Assembly: GCA_028281495.1 (NCBI GenBank)
Contig: JANQJU010000029.1
Location: 248,001-312,000 of the forward strand
Direction of reading: 5' to 3'
Origin: SAR324 cluster bacterium
Lineage (GTDB): Bacteria; SAR324; NAC60-12
DNA length: 64,000 nucleotides
Shown: piece by piece, positions 55,582 to 64,000 of the stretch
Layout: each line of letters starts with the position of its first letter
Numbering within the stretch: the stretch's first letter is position 1
Notes under the pieces: generated by a model
The model's database searches: none
Told to the model about the DNA's origin: nothing
What the model saw: only the letters and a program-made list of their open reading frames with translations
Made by a program: the position numbers and the translations under genes

Positions 55582-56901
55582 ATGAAAATCGAATGGGTCA
55601 ATCACGCGTCTTTCGTTTTAGAAACCGATGCTATCCGCTTAATATGTGACCCTTGGTTAGAAGGCACCGCATTTGATAACGGCTGGAAACTGCTTGCTGA
55701 AACTCAATTCAGTTACGATGATTTCAAGACCATCACACATATCTGGTTTTCACACGAACACCCCGACCATTTTTCTCCACCGAATCTCAAACGAATTCCC
55801 CCAGAATTTCGGAAATCAATCACCGTACTTTATCAGTACACTAAAGATAAAAAGGTCGTGGAATTCTGTAGAGATTTGGGGTTTGGCTCGGCCCAAGAGA
55901 TGGTTCCCCAAGAATGGATAACTTTAGGCCAAGATTGTCGCATCATGGTCACTCCATTCAGTGGAGGCGATTCATGGATGGCATTACAAGCTGAAGGTAA
56001 AACTTTTTTAAATCTGAATGACTGTGTTGTGCATCAGGCAGCAGAAATGCAGGCGATCCGCAAGATAGTCGGGAGCATCGATGTGCTGTTCACCCAATTC
56101 TCTTATGCCAACTGGGTAGGTAACAAGGAAGACGTCGCAGGGCGTCGTGCTCATGCCGAAGAAAAATTAAGAAGAGTTTCTCTGCAAATCCAAGTTTTGC
56201 AACCACATTTTGTGGTTCCTTTCGCAAGCTACGTGTGGTTTTGCCACTCAGAAAACTTTTATATGAACGATACAATCAACCGGATAGGTGAAGTGCATCA
56301 GCTCATTGAGGAGCAGACTTCAGCCCTCCCGATTGTTTTATATCCAGGAGACGCTTGGGATCTTTCTCCCCAATACCGCTCTCAAGATGCGCTTAGCCGT
56401 TATCTCCAAGACTATGAAAGTCTATCTACTCGCGAAGTCATCTACTCTGAATCAGTAGAGTTAGACAAATTGATTGAGCAGAGTCGCGATTTTATGCAAC
56501 GACTGAAATCTACCAATTCTACTTTCTTTTTAGCAGCTCTTTTGCGGCCCACCCATATCTACCTCACCGACCATCAAACATCCGTACTCCTATCCTTTCC
56601 TGAAGGTTTAAACAAAGCCTCCATTGGGTACGACCGCTGTGACGTCGCCATTTCCTCCCAGGCGCTTTTGTATTGCCTGAGGTTTCTATGGGGTGGAAAC
56701 ACTCTTGCTGTCAACGGACGTTTTCAAAAACCCCTCTATGGACGGCGTAGACGCTTTGAACAATATTTTGTGATTGCCCATCTGAATAATCGTGGAGAAC
56801 AAGTAAGGTGGTTGTTCGTAACCCAGCGGATTTGGGCAATCGTTCGAAGAAAACTACACGCATTTCTTTCCCCAAAAAAGTCTGTAGTAAGCGTGAAGTG
56901 A
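55582..56901 (+). CDS. MBL-fold metallohydrolase-like protein
   Basis: The 439-residue protein has an N-terminal metallo-beta-lactamase fold (about residues 1-260) with VNHASFVLETDAIRLICDPW and the metal motif WFSHEHPDHFSP (H-x-H-x-D-H). The rest (about 300-420) is an extra domain with FFLAALLRPTHIYLTD and WGGNTLAVNGRF, followed by a basic C-terminus. The overall layout recalls the UlaG/CMP-sialate-hydroxylase-related branch that acts on sugars or lipids, rather than a beta-lactamase. The substrate is unknown. AGGAG lies 6 nt before the ATG. It is monocistronic. Confidence 0.85.
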   Translation: MKIEWVNHASFVLETDAIRLICDPWLEGTAFDNGWKLLAETQFSYDDFKTITHIWFSHEHPDHFSPPNLKRIPPEFRKSITVLYQYTKDKKVVEFCRDLGFGSAQEMVPQEWITLGQDCRIMVTPFSGGDSWMALQAEGKTFLNLNDCVVHQAAEMQAIRKIVGSIDVLFTQFSYANWVGNKEDVAGRRAHAEEKLRRVSLQIQVLQPHFVVPFASYVWFCHSENFYMNDTINRIGEVHQLIEEQTSALPIVLYPGDAWDLSPQYRSQDALSRYLQDYESLSTREVIYSESVELDKLIEQSRDFMQRLKSTNSTFFLAALLRPTHIYLTDHQTSVLLSFPEGLNKASIGYDRCDVAISSQALLYCLRFLWGGNTLAVNGRFQKPLYGRRRRFEQYFVIAHLNNRGEQVRWLFVTQRIWAIVRRKLHAFLSPKKSVVSVK

Positions 56902-57173
56902 TCGCACCATCTCTTTTAAGATAACGATGCATTGCGCTCTCACCTCCATTTTTTGTGGCTCAATCCGGTATTATAAGGGTTAGCTCGTCTTTAAAGTTAA
57001 GTGTATTATGCAAATGGAATTGCATCCATGCAGATGAGCTGTGATTACAACAACTTCTTCACTTATGCTAAAATTCATTAGTTTAGTAAAATCCATAGCA
57101 ATATAACGAAGTTCAGGGGTTTCAACAGCTGAGTTTAGTAATTTTACAAATCGATTGCTTTCAAATTGTTGAG

Positions 57174-57199
57174 AATCGGCCGAAATCCCCGATTTTTTT
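57174..57199 (+). terminator. rho-independent terminator-like hairpin
   Basis: AATCGG (57174-57179) and CCGATT (57189-57194) form a 6-bp stem with a 9-nt loop, followed directly by a T-run to 57199. It lies 270 bp after the MBL-fold stop, far for its terminator, so it may end a small transcript or act in the XRE leader. Confidence 0.4.
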
Positions 57200-57217
57200 G
57201 TGTTGAAGTAAAAACAA

Positions 57218-57253
57218 AAAAACAAGTCGTTGTCTCATTGTCTGCTTGTTTTT
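57218..57253 (+). promoter_or_regulatory. A/T-rich inverted repeat before the XRE gene
   Basis: AAAAACAAG (57218-57226) and CTTGTTTTT (57245-57253) pair perfectly around an 18-nt loop, 84 bp before the regulator start. It could be an autoregulatory operator for the encoded helix-turn-helix protein or a second terminator. Confidence 0.35.
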
Positions 57254-57337
57254 ATTGGGGATATAGATTATTCTCCAAAATAAGCTACCTCAAGATAGCT
57301 TTCTTGTTGTTTATCAATTTTATCCAGAAGGTGCCCT

Positions 57338-57976
57338 ATGAAAGAAAGAATGCGTAACATCAGAGAAGTGTTAGGTTTAACGCAAAAGGAATTTGCGGCT
57401 CGTTTAGAGATTCCGTATACCACTATTAGCAAGTATGAACACGGTAATATCAAACCTTCATCCGATATTTTATCCAAAATCGGCAGGTCTTATAACGTGA
57501 ATTTGCATTGGTTATTGACCGGAGAAGGGGAAATGTTATTGCAAGACACCAATCGTGATACGGTTCAAACCTGTTCCCATTGTGGACAGCCATACAACCT
57601 TAACATGATAGTTACAGCTCAAGAACGGTTAGTGGATACATTGAAGCTCCAAAACCAGTTTTTGCAGCAACAGTTGCAGGAAGCGCAAGTGAAAGCAGAA
57701 TTTGGAGAAGAAGAATCTCCTGCTTTTGTTGACAATGGAGAAATGAATATTTCGTCTCTCCTCAAAGGTCCAATGACCGGTGCAACTTTGAAAAAGGTTC
57801 GAGATCACTACCGCCTGACCAATCGAGAGATTGCTAAGCAAACCGGTGTGCCAATGGATGTGATCAAGCATTCCATTGCCACGGGAATGAAAAATCCTAG
57901 CGAAGCGGATCAAGAACAATTGCGCCAATATTTTAACGCGCTAGAAAGTAAACAAATGTCTATGGCTGAGGAATAG
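57338..57976 (+). CDS. XRE-family transcriptional regulator with a second helix-turn-helix-like region
   Basis: The 212-residue protein starts with an XRE/Cro-type helix-turn-helix (about residues 3-62: LGLTQKEFAARLEIPYTTISKYEHG). Residues 63-130 hold one CxxC pair (CSHCG, Cys79 and Cys82) and a Gln/Leu-rich coiled coil. A second helical DNA-binding-like unit spans about 145-200 (YRLTNREIAKQTGVPMDVIKH). Two DNA-binding ends around a dimerisation helix could bridge distant sites. AAGGTG lies 5 nt before the ATG. Its last 17 bp overlap the end of the convergent kinase-like gene. Confidence 0.88.
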   Translation: MKERMRNIREVLGLTQKEFAARLEIPYTTISKYEHGNIKPSSDILSKIGRSYNVNLHWLLTGEGEMLLQDTNRDTVQTCSHCGQPYNLNMIVTAQERLVDTLKLQNQFLQQQLQEAQVKAEFGEEESPAFVDNGEMNISSLLKGPMTGATLKKVRDHYRLTNREIAKQTGVPMDVIKHSIATGMKNPSEADQEQLRQYFNALESKQMSMAEE

Positions 57977-58718
57977 GCAAAATAAATCCAACCGTCACAA
58001 AGGGCGCCTTCGGGCGCTCGAACAATATCGAATTATGCCTCTGCAAAATTTGTCGACATGCCGCTAGCCCCAATCCAATTTGGGTATCTTGAGGAGGTCG
58101 ACTCACCCACGCTGCTCCCACATATCGAAAGCTAATTTCAAAAAAAGAAGGAAACACAGACGAGTTGCCAATAGCGCATAAAATCGTTTGCCCTTCTTGT
58201 GACAATGTTGACACTGTACTTAAAAGAAAGGTTAAGCATTCATGTATCGCACACCCATCAAAAAATGCTTCGTCGTCAATCTGACAAGAAGGAAGCACTA
58301 ACTTTTGACGTTTGGATTCGAAAAACAAGGCAACCTCCTGGCCCGCCGCAACGAGAGTATCTTTCAGATTGTACTTTTTTTTAGCGAACAGAAGACGATT
58401 CAAATTGAGTTCGTTTAAAATAGCAACTGCACGAAGCAATTGGCACACCTGGTAGTGATTCATCCATAATTGCTGATAGTTCGGATCTCGTTTCTCTTCA
58501 CGGTTTTCCAAAATGCTAGGCAGTTTGGATAGATTTTCTTGACTGACCACCGATATATATCCCATGACTTCCTGAGAAATATTTCGTCGTATTTCCAATT
58601 CTTCTTGTGTGTCTTCCAAACATTCTTGCAAGTGTTTCAGATGCGACCAGGCATCCTCAAGCATGCGATGCTGCATCCGGATGAGAGGGAGATCACCGTC
58701 CTTTTGTATATTCGACAC
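57960..58718 (-). CDS. degenerate histidine-kinase-like GHKL protein
   Basis: The 252-residue protein has an N-terminal helical region like a HisKA dimerisation domain, but no H-E/D phospho-acceptor motif is visible, then a GHKL-type ATPase fold (about 120-252). The G2 box is present (TQIGLGLAACRQILQRH) and the end reads TVGFILPIP as in kinases, but the N-box (HECLTFLLSTVSTL) has lost its Asn and the G1 box is not recognisable. It is probably a non-catalytic adaptor or a phosphotransferase-like protein. It starts at a GTG with AAAAGGA 7 nt upstream. It overlaps the XRE gene end-to-end by 17 bp, so their mRNAs are complementary at the 3' ends. Confidence 0.7.
   Translation of the reverse strand: MSNIQKDGDLPLIRMQHRMLEDAWSHLKHLQECLEDTQEELEIRRNISQEVMGYISVVSQENLSKLPSILENREEKRDPNYQQLWMNHYQVCQLLRAVAILNELNLNRLLFAKKKYNLKDTLVAAGQEVALFFESKRQKLVLPSCQIDDEAFFDGCAIHECLTFLLSTVSTLSQEGQTILCAIGNSSVFPSFFEISFRYVGAAWVSRPPQDTQIGLGLAACRQILQRHNSILFERPKAPFVTVGFILPIPQP
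58004..58017. terminator. small TTCG-loop hairpin in the convergent overlap zone
   Basis: GCGCC and GGCGC pair around TTCG, a very stable tetraloop, about 28 bp after the XRE stop and inside the 3' part of the kinase-like gene. Without a T-run it is only a possible end point or stabiliser of the XRE mRNA. Confidence 0.25.
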
Positions 58719-58921
58719 AGTTCATCCTTTTCGATTTGAGTTCATGAGGGGGCTTGACACTCTCACCGAAATGCAAAATCGACACCGTCGCTCGTGCCCT
58801 AGTTGCCATTTATGGTTATATTTTTTAATGTTTCTCCGCTTTACCAAGCCAGCACATAACTTGCTTAGCACTAAGAAGGAATCTTGTTTTGCTTGAATAA
58901 CCTCAAACCGAAAAGGAAATC

Positions 58922-59656
58922 ATGTGGAAAAGTGAAAGGATGGTTCATCGGTGTCTGCTAACGGTAGGTGTTTTTTGCCTACTGCTGATTTGGAAATCGG
59001 GCAATGTCAATGCCGCCAGCGCAGATCATGCAATTGTCGTGAGCTACTTGGAAAACCGAGCTTTGTATCGAGTGGACGCAGATGCCCCTTGGCAAGAGGT
59101 ACAAAAAGGCCTGATTCTCTTCCCAAAAAATGAAATCAAAACCCTCTCTGAAACGCTATTGCAACTCACGCTAGATGATGGAAGCGAGGTGCGAGTGGCC
59201 CCCAATACCCATTTTCGCATCAACAACGTATCTGACACTGAGGAGGAACGCTTCGATATAGGGCTGATCTTAGGGAAGGTATGGGCCAAATTTCGAAAGA
59301 ACGTGCGCTTGGGAGCAAAACTCGTTCTGCGTACCAATCATGCAACGATTGGTGTGAAAGGTACTTCGTACGAAGCCTCCGCGACCGACTCCGGCACCCG
59401 TGTTCGTGTATTTACAGGAAAAGTCGATGTGAGCAATGCCACAGCGCAAGCGACTCAAGAAACAGCAGCAGTTGCTCCCTACGAGATCGCACCACCACAC
59501 GAAGTCAGTCGGGCAGAATGGCAAGTCATTGTTGCTGCTTTTTACGAAGTCTATGTACCTGCTGAGCAAGTGCCGAGTCAGCCACAACAATTCACTCTGG
59601 AATCGGTACAAAATGATTGGGTGGACTGGAATTTAGAGCAAGATCAACAGTTCTAA
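58922..59656 (+). CDS. exported FecR-domain protein
   Basis: The 244-residue protein has a signal sequence (about residues 10-31, VNAAS) and a FecR domain (about 55-175) with LTLDDGSEVRVAPNTHFRI and LRTNHATIGVKGTSYE, the last being the most conserved FecR-repeat motif. Unlike classical FecR it has no cytoplasmic anti-sigma segment, and no fecI or TonB-dependent receptor lies nearby. Stand-alone FecR proteins are usually periplasmic or surface proteins of unknown function. AAAGGAA lies 4 nt before the ATG. A hairpin at 59707-59754 closes the transcript, separating it from the cyclase gene. Confidence 0.88.
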   Translation: MWKSERMVHRCLLTVGVFCLLLIWKSGNVNAASADHAIVVSYLENRALYRVDADAPWQEVQKGLILFPKNEIKTLSETLLQLTLDDGSEVRVAPNTHFRINNVSDTEEERFDIGLILGKVWAKFRKNVRLGAKLVLRTNHATIGVKGTSYEASATDSGTRVRVFTGKVDVSNATAQATQETAAVAPYEIAPPHEVSRAEWQVIVAAFYEVYVPAEQVPSQPQQFTLESVQNDWVDWNLEQDQQF

Positions 59657-59706
59657 ACCTTTCTGAGATCTTGCTTCCAACTGCTTTGCAACAAGGTCAA
59701 TTGCAG

Positions 59707-59754
59707 CTCGGCTCAATCCCTTCTGTACCAAGTAAATCGGGGGATTGAGCCGAG
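59707..59754 (+). terminator. 14-bp perfect hairpin after the FecR-domain gene
   Basis: CTCGGCTCAATCCC (59707-59720) and its exact inverse (59741-59754) form a 14-bp stem with a 20-nt loop, 50 bp after the stop codon. It is followed by A6-TTT rather than a T-run, so it may be a hairpin that protects the mRNA or a bidirectional stop instead of a textbook terminator. Confidence 0.55.
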
Positions 59755-59850
59755 AAAAAATTTCCTTGTCAATCCACAGAAATATTGACATGATTTTCCT
59801 CAAATGGGAGTTGGTTTAAAGTTTTCTGACGGGTTGAAACGAGTGAAAAG

Positions 59851-62586
59851 ATGGCATTGATCAAACTATTCAAATCAGGCATTGCGATGCCAGAGCGCAA
59901 TGCCAAAGAACTGGAAGCATCCTTACAGTCAGGGAAATCGTTTTTTAAACGTTTCAATGAGTCTCGAATGAAACTCGCGTTTGAAGCGTTTACCGATGAC
60001 ATGAAGAAAGCCCTGTTTGAAATCATTTACTTTCTGCATGTCAACGATCCGAAATTTCAAGAAGTTAAATATAAGGCGTTTAAAGTGGAGCGCCTCAGCG
60101 GCATCACGCGCGAAAGCACTTACCAAGCCACGACTAACCTTTATCAGCCCGGTTTCTTGCATGGAGTGACGGGGATTGACCGCCTCCCCGAAACATTTCG
60201 AAATGAATTCAAAGCCTATGTCAAAAGAGAATTTGGACTCCTCCCTTCCAAAAACATGGTGCCGGGTTTTGCTCCGATTGTGAACATTTCCTCCTTGGGA
60301 TCGATTGGTACCATCGGTCACAAACCTCAAAAATCCGATCTGGATCTACAAATTCTTTACGAGTTACAACCCTTCAAATACAACTTAGAACATTGGACAG
60401 ATGAGCGTCTCAAGCAGGCGTTGAATCGTGAAATCGAATCATGGATCCAACGACTGTGTATTCAAAAGAAACTCATTCCCAAACTCATCACCAAGCAGCC
60501 TAAAGTGTATAAGGAGCTACGGCAAAAGGCTGTATTCCGAGTTGGTAAAACCTATCCCTATCTGTATCAAATTCTTTTCCAAAACAAGGATGTCTCCAGC
60601 ATGTTGGTTTCTCCGCAGGGGCGTCAGCTCAAGATGAATCTGATACACGAGATGATTCAATTGGTTTCCTATGCCGAAAGTCAAGAGGGCCAAAAGGAAC
60701 GAGAAGAAGAGGAGCAAAAACTCAAAGAACGCATCTTGGTGATTCAAGATTACATTCAATCCAAGTTTCCAAAAGCCGAAGTCTATCTATTTGCATGCAG
60801 TTGCGAATCATTCCGTCGAGGCAATCACGGCACCACCTTGGAATCCAAAGAGGCATCTGGGTCGGCATATGAGCTGGTGCTCAATTATGAGGTCTTGATT
60901 CCTGGGATCCAATTTGCGCCGACCATTCCAACCCATTTCATCATTTCCAAACAATTCAACAATTCTCAGGCATTTTATGAGCGCATCACCAATTATATTC
61001 GATTCCGCTGCTTGCCTCTTTATCAACGAATCGATGATTATGTAGCCGATATCGGGGCAACGCCGACTATGAAAATGTCCTATATTCTGAGCCATGTGGG
61101 AGCCGCCTATTGGGAATCCTTCAAGGCAGCTTCTGGCAACCTCCCCAAAGCCATTCTGAATTTGTTTCGCATCGAGATGCTCCATCATGAGCGGTATCTG
61201 CATACGATTATTGAAATCATTAAAATGCCGGAGTTGGTCAATAAGGTCATCCCCAGCAATCCTGAAGCCTTTCCTGGAGCTGCCAAATCGAAAGGGAAAA
61301 AAGGATTTGGTTTGTCGTTAAAAGAGGTGCTGCAACTAGAAAAGGACATGCCGTTACTAGAAATCGACCCGTGGTGGCTTAAATACAAAATCCTTAAGGT
61401 TTTTTACAACGACTCTGCCATCAAATTGGAAGATTCGGAACGCCGTCTCATTTACCGAACGATTGACCTTTGTTTTGCGTTACACGTGAAACTGTCTCAT
61501 GCGTTCGATATCACCAAACCCAAAACCCATCGAGAACGTTTTTTGGTCGAATTTCTCAAACGTGCCTTCCCCAAAAACAGCCTACAACGCATCACTATGG
61601 AGCGAATTTTTATGGGCGAGGTGCAAACGATCAATCACTTTGAGCAAGAACTCAAAGACCTATTTTCCAATTGTATGGACCGCATTCACCGGATTATTGC
61701 CTCCAACGATATTCCCGATGGCAGCAATCAATCCGAGTTTGAAATTTGGTACCACTTCTACCAACAGAACTTTGAAAACGCGCCGAATGAAATCCATAAA
61801 AATATCTTGTCGCATCTGAAGGTGCCCCGCGCAAAAATCCGTGTTCGGTATGAAAAAACGCGTCGACGCGGCAATTGGGTGTTTCATGCAGGAGCCATCA
61901 GTGAACAAAACGGAAACGCTTCCAATGATGCCCTGCAAGGCATTCCTCAAGAAATCGACCTGACTTATGACATGAGCTTTCTACGTGGGCTTGCCCATTG
62001 CATATTGAATGGATACTACGGCTTGCTTCGCGCAGGAACTTTACGGGAAACCAAAACTAAAGTGGAAGTGGATATTGGAGCCAGCGATTTGGGAAATATG
62101 ATCGATAACCATTGGAGCATCGTCGATTCCGATACTGCCACGCGGTTGGCTGATCGCATTGTGAGCTTCTTTCCTTATCGCAAGACTCATTACATGGACT
62201 GTATTCGAATGGAACGGCAAGTCCAAGAGGTCTACTTTTTCATGAATTTGTTTAAGTTCGGGCGGCTCTCTATCCTTTATCGAGACAATCTTCAGTCTTG
62301 GTTTGTTGACGAATACGACCACCCCGATTTTGTATTGAACGCTCAAGAGTTTTATGATCGTCATTATTCCCTCCTACAGCATCCGGATCTGCATGCCAGT
62401 ATTGATGAGTTTCTAGGAGACACTCGGATCAATTTAATGGATAAACAGTTGAAAACCAGTTTTTGGTACAACTTCATGAGCACTGGACATGCACAAGCCC
62501 TGGACAACAAAGACCGCGAAAATGCCCTCTCTTGGCACTTCAAAGATGCTGTGATGAAAGAGCATGGAAGCAAAGACTACACATGA
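59851..62586 (+). CDS. class I adenylate cyclase family protein
   Basis: The 911-residue protein matches class I (CyaA, enterobacterial-type) adenylate cyclase, which makes cAMP from ATP in the cytoplasm. The nucleotidyltransferase core is at about residues 145-170, with SLGSIGTIGHKPQKSDLDLQ: the Gly-Ser pair and Asp163/Asp165 are the catalytic type. ASGSAYELVLNYE (about 340) corresponds to the second conserved block of the family. The remaining C-terminal two-thirds is a long helical region, as in CyaA (848 residues in E. coli). The ribosome site is weak. It overlaps the next gene by 4 nt (ATGA at 62583). I leave the symbol blank because, with a class III cyclase also in the window, the role of each enzyme is unclear. 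Confidence 0.9.
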   Translation: MALIKLFKSGIAMPERNAKELEASLQSGKSFFKRFNESRMKLAFEAFTDDMKKALFEIIYFLHVNDPKFQEVKYKAFKVERLSGITRESTYQATTNLYQPGFLHGVTGIDRLPETFRNEFKAYVKREFGLLPSKNMVPGFAPIVNISSLGSIGTIGHKPQKSDLDLQILYELQPFKYNLEHWTDERLKQALNREIESWIQRLCIQKKLIPKLITKQPKVYKELRQKAVFRVGKTYPYLYQILFQNKDVSSMLVSPQGRQLKMNLIHEMIQLVSYAESQEGQKEREEEEQKLKERILVIQDYIQSKFPKAEVYLFACSCESFRRGNHGTTLESKEASGSAYELVLNYEVLIPGIQFAPTIPTHFIISKQFNNSQAFYERITNYIRFRCLPLYQRIDDYVADIGATPTMKMSYILSHVGAAYWESFKAASGNLPKAILNLFRIEMLHHERYLHTIIEIIKMPELVNKVIPSNPEAFPGAAKSKGKKGFGLSLKEVLQLEKDMPLLEIDPWWLKYKILKVFYNDSAIKLEDSERRLIYRTIDLCFALHVKLSHAFDITKPKTHRERFLVEFLKRAFPKNSLQRITMERIFMGEVQTINHFEQELKDLFSNCMDRIHRIIASNDIPDGSNQSEFEIWYHFYQQNFENAPNEIHKNILSHLKVPRAKIRVRYEKTRRRGNWVFHAGAISEQNGNASNDALQGIPQEIDLTYDMSFLRGLAHCILNGYYGLLRAGTLRETKTKVEVDIGASDLGNMIDNHWSIVDSDTATRLADRIVSFFPYRKTHYMDCIRMERQVQEVYFFMNLFKFGRLSILYRDNLQSWFVDEYDHPDFVLNAQEFYDRHYSLLQHPDLHASIDEFLGDTRINLMDKQLKTSFWYNFMSTGHAQALDNKDRENALSWHFKDAVMKEHGSKDYT

Positions 62587-64000
62587 ATCTCGCAGAACAA
62601 ATCCAGAACAATTATAAACTGAATCTCACTCATTCCGATCAGGAAATGTGGGAATCCGTGGCAGCGGAACAACAAGAAGTGTTGCGAAAAAAGCTACTTC
62701 GCAAATATGAGATGGCTGCCACCATTCTCAAGGTTTCCAACACGCCTCGAGTTCGCCAAACCTTAGAACAACTCTTAGACCGTCCCATCCAAATTAGCCT
62801 CAAAGCTTTCACCCGTTTGTTTGACATGGTTCAGTTCAAAAAGGACGGCTATCTCGACATCCCTTTATTTGACAAATACCATCGACAGGTCATCAACAAA
62901 TCGCAGGTGCACCGGCAGATGTTGGATTTGGTGAACCAAGCCAAGGATGAAGGGTTCACAGCAGACGAATTTCAAGATTATTTACGTAGCGGTTTGTTTG
63001 ATAAAGGCATTTATGTGTTGAAGCGGGGACCGAGTGAAGAAGAACTCAAGGCCATGCTCAACGAGATGGAAGCGGATGTCTATACCCGATACGGCTACAT
63101 GTTGTGCCCGCAAGATAAGAATTTCGTGCTACGCAACAAAGTGCGCAACACGCATATCATCAATCAAATCGTCGTACCGAAATATCGTATCGCCCGTGAA
63201 ATTGAAGAGTTGCTCGGTTCTCAATATCTTGATGCCGTGATTCATGAGCAACTTGATCGGGGCCTCAATGATGGCGTGCCGATTCTCAAACGGATTCGTG
63301 CCCTTGCGGAATGGAGACACGACGGATTTTTGAGCGACTTGTTGGTCAAAAAATTTCATTACACCCTGGTTCACGATCTGGATGAATTGGAAGAGTTTTT
63401 TAAATTTCTAGAAAGGATCAGTGAATTCATCAGCAAAGATCGTGGGATTCACTATATGGAGTTAGGGATGTATGAGGTCTTTAATGAAAGCCGGTTCAAG
63501 AAACTGCTCCAGGTAGAGCAAGTGCTTTACGACGTGAGTGACGATTTAGGAGAGAGCGTCCGGGAGTATCTACGAATCATGAATACCCCCGCATCCAGCA
63601 AGTCTTTGATTACCAATGGGCGATTGGCCCAATGTTTCGAAAAATTCGTTCGTTGTCTCGACACGCTATTCAACAACAGCGAATTGCTGAGTATTGAAAA
63701 GCATTTGGAAAAGCTACAAACCTTCCAAAGCGGATTGGTGAAATTGTATGCGGAATTCCGCCAGAAAAACCCCACCTTGCCTGCACAGAAACCTTATAAG
63801 GCAATGGAATCCATCCGTCCATTTGCTCGACTCCAATACAGCATCCAATGCGAAAATCTATTGCGAATGAGCATGGAGGTGGTTCAACACAGTCAAAAAG
63901 AAATCGTCGAATTCAAAGCACCAGAAAAAGTTCGAGCCGTCCCTCTTTTAGAAGCAGCGGAGCGTTTTCAAGATAGAGTGCAGAATATTCGCACAGCATC
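62583..64000 (+). CDS. unrecognised protein translationally coupled to the class I cyclase (3' end cut by window edge)
   Basis: The frame is open from the ATG at 62583 to the window end, giving 472 full codons and no stop. I do not recognise the product. It looks soluble and helical, very rich in Leu, Lys, Glu and Arg, without signal peptide or TM segment. Visible features include FDKGIYVLKRGPSEEELKAML near residue 140 and long amphipathic helices throughout. The ATGA overlap with the cyclase stop implies coupled translation and a matched dose, so a regulator or scaffold of the cyclase is a reasonable guess. Codon use and composition match the cyclase gene. Confidence 0.85.
   Translation, partial: MNLAEQIQNNYKLNLTHSDQEMWESVAAEQQEVLRKKLLRKYEMAATILKVSNTPRVRQTLEQLLDRPIQISLKAFTRLFDMVQFKKDGYLDIPLFDKYHRQVINKSQVHRQMLDLVNQAKDEGFTADEFQDYLRSGLFDKGIYVLKRGPSEEELKAMLNEMEADVYTRYGYMLCPQDKNFVLRNKVRNTHIINQIVVPKYRIAREIEELLGSQYLDAVIHEQLDRGLNDGVPILKRIRALAEWRHDGFLSDLLVKKFHYTLVHDLDELEEFFKFLERISEFISKDRGIHYMELGMYEVFNESRFKKLLQVEQVLYDVSDDLGESVREYLRIMNTPASSKSLITNGRLAQCFEKFVRCLDTLFNNSELLSIEKHLEKLQTFQSGLVKLYAEFRQKNPTLPAQKPYKAMESIRPFARLQYSIQCENLLRMSMEVVQHSQKEIVEFKAPEKVRAVPLLEAAERFQDRVQNIRTA

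Larger units (their letters stand above)
56902..57337. other. 436-bp intergenic region with two hairpins
   Basis: The region lies between the MBL-fold gene and the XRE regulator on the same strand. It holds a terminator-like hairpin (57174-57199) and an A/T-rich inverted repeat (57218-57253) just before the regulator. No supported gene is present. Confidence 0.5.

Noticed and set aside
56980..57225. 81-codon minus-strand frame
   Set aside because: It runs across terminator-like inverted repeats and lacks family features.

Overview
This 64 kb window looks like chromosome from an aerobic, Gram-negative, proteobacterium-like organism of moderate GC. The evidence is an outer-membrane biogenesis gene (Skp/OmpH family) beside fabZ, a TonB-family protein, proton-pumping complex I genes, an aa3-type cytochrome oxidase operon, a class I adenylate cyclase and very many sensor kinases. 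I cannot name the genus from sequence alone. A deep-branching proteobacterial lineage (delta- or SAR324-like) would fit but is only a guess. No rRNA, tRNA, CRISPR array or prophage was recognised.

Layout. 1-2.8 kb is accessory: an AT-rich adenine methyltransferase runs off the left edge, next to a PD-(D/E)XK (Rpn-like) nuclease gene bracketed by a 22-bp inverted repeat. 2.8-4.8 kb holds a DUF1688/URC4 gene with upp, a likely uracil-catabolism pair. 4.8-14.7 kb is a signalling block: two tandem paralogous hybrid kinases, a divergent NtrC-type regulator, a secreted protein, a membrane kinase and a receiver-GHKL fusion. 14.7-17 kb is galT-galK. 17-23.1 kb has a Sel1-repeat protein coupled to a triple-receiver hybrid kinase, a class III adenylate cyclase with HEAT-like repeats and a PilZ protein. 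23.1-26.1 kb holds two divergent paralogues of a family I do not recognise. 26.2-31.6 kb has a STAS protein, an SDR, an aldehyde dehydrogenase, an acetolactate-synthase-like enzyme and a DUF1853 protein. 31.6-33.3 kb is AT-rich, with hairpins and a solute-binding protein gene broken by one in-frame TGA.

33.3-43.2 kb is one long minus-strand run: nuoE-F-G-J-K-L, then skp-fabZ-gatC and a giant acidic TonB-like protein. 43.5-45.5 kb is a STAS protein facing a CheA-like kinase. 46.1-50.7 kb is an aa3 oxidase operon with two subunit III genes and two tiny membrane proteins. Its subunit I lacks the K-channel lysine. 50.8-55.4 kb is an SNF2 ATPase with an unrecognised, tightly linked partner. 55.6-59.7 kb has an MBL-fold protein, an XRE regulator converging on a degenerate kinase, and a FecR-domain protein. 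59.8-64 kb has a class I adenylate cyclase overlapping by 4 nt an unrecognised gene that runs off the right edge.

How it fits together. Two unrelated adenylate cyclases, a cyclic-nucleotide-domain kinase, a PilZ c-di-GMP receptor, two STAS proteins and two GHKL proteins of the anti-sigma and CheA types suggest a dense second-messenger and partner-switching network beside the core respiratory chain (complex I modules, then aa3 oxidase). The best candidates for something undescribed are the divergent paralogue pair at 23.1-26.1 kb, the SNF2 plus partner operon, and the cyclase plus partner operon at the right edge.
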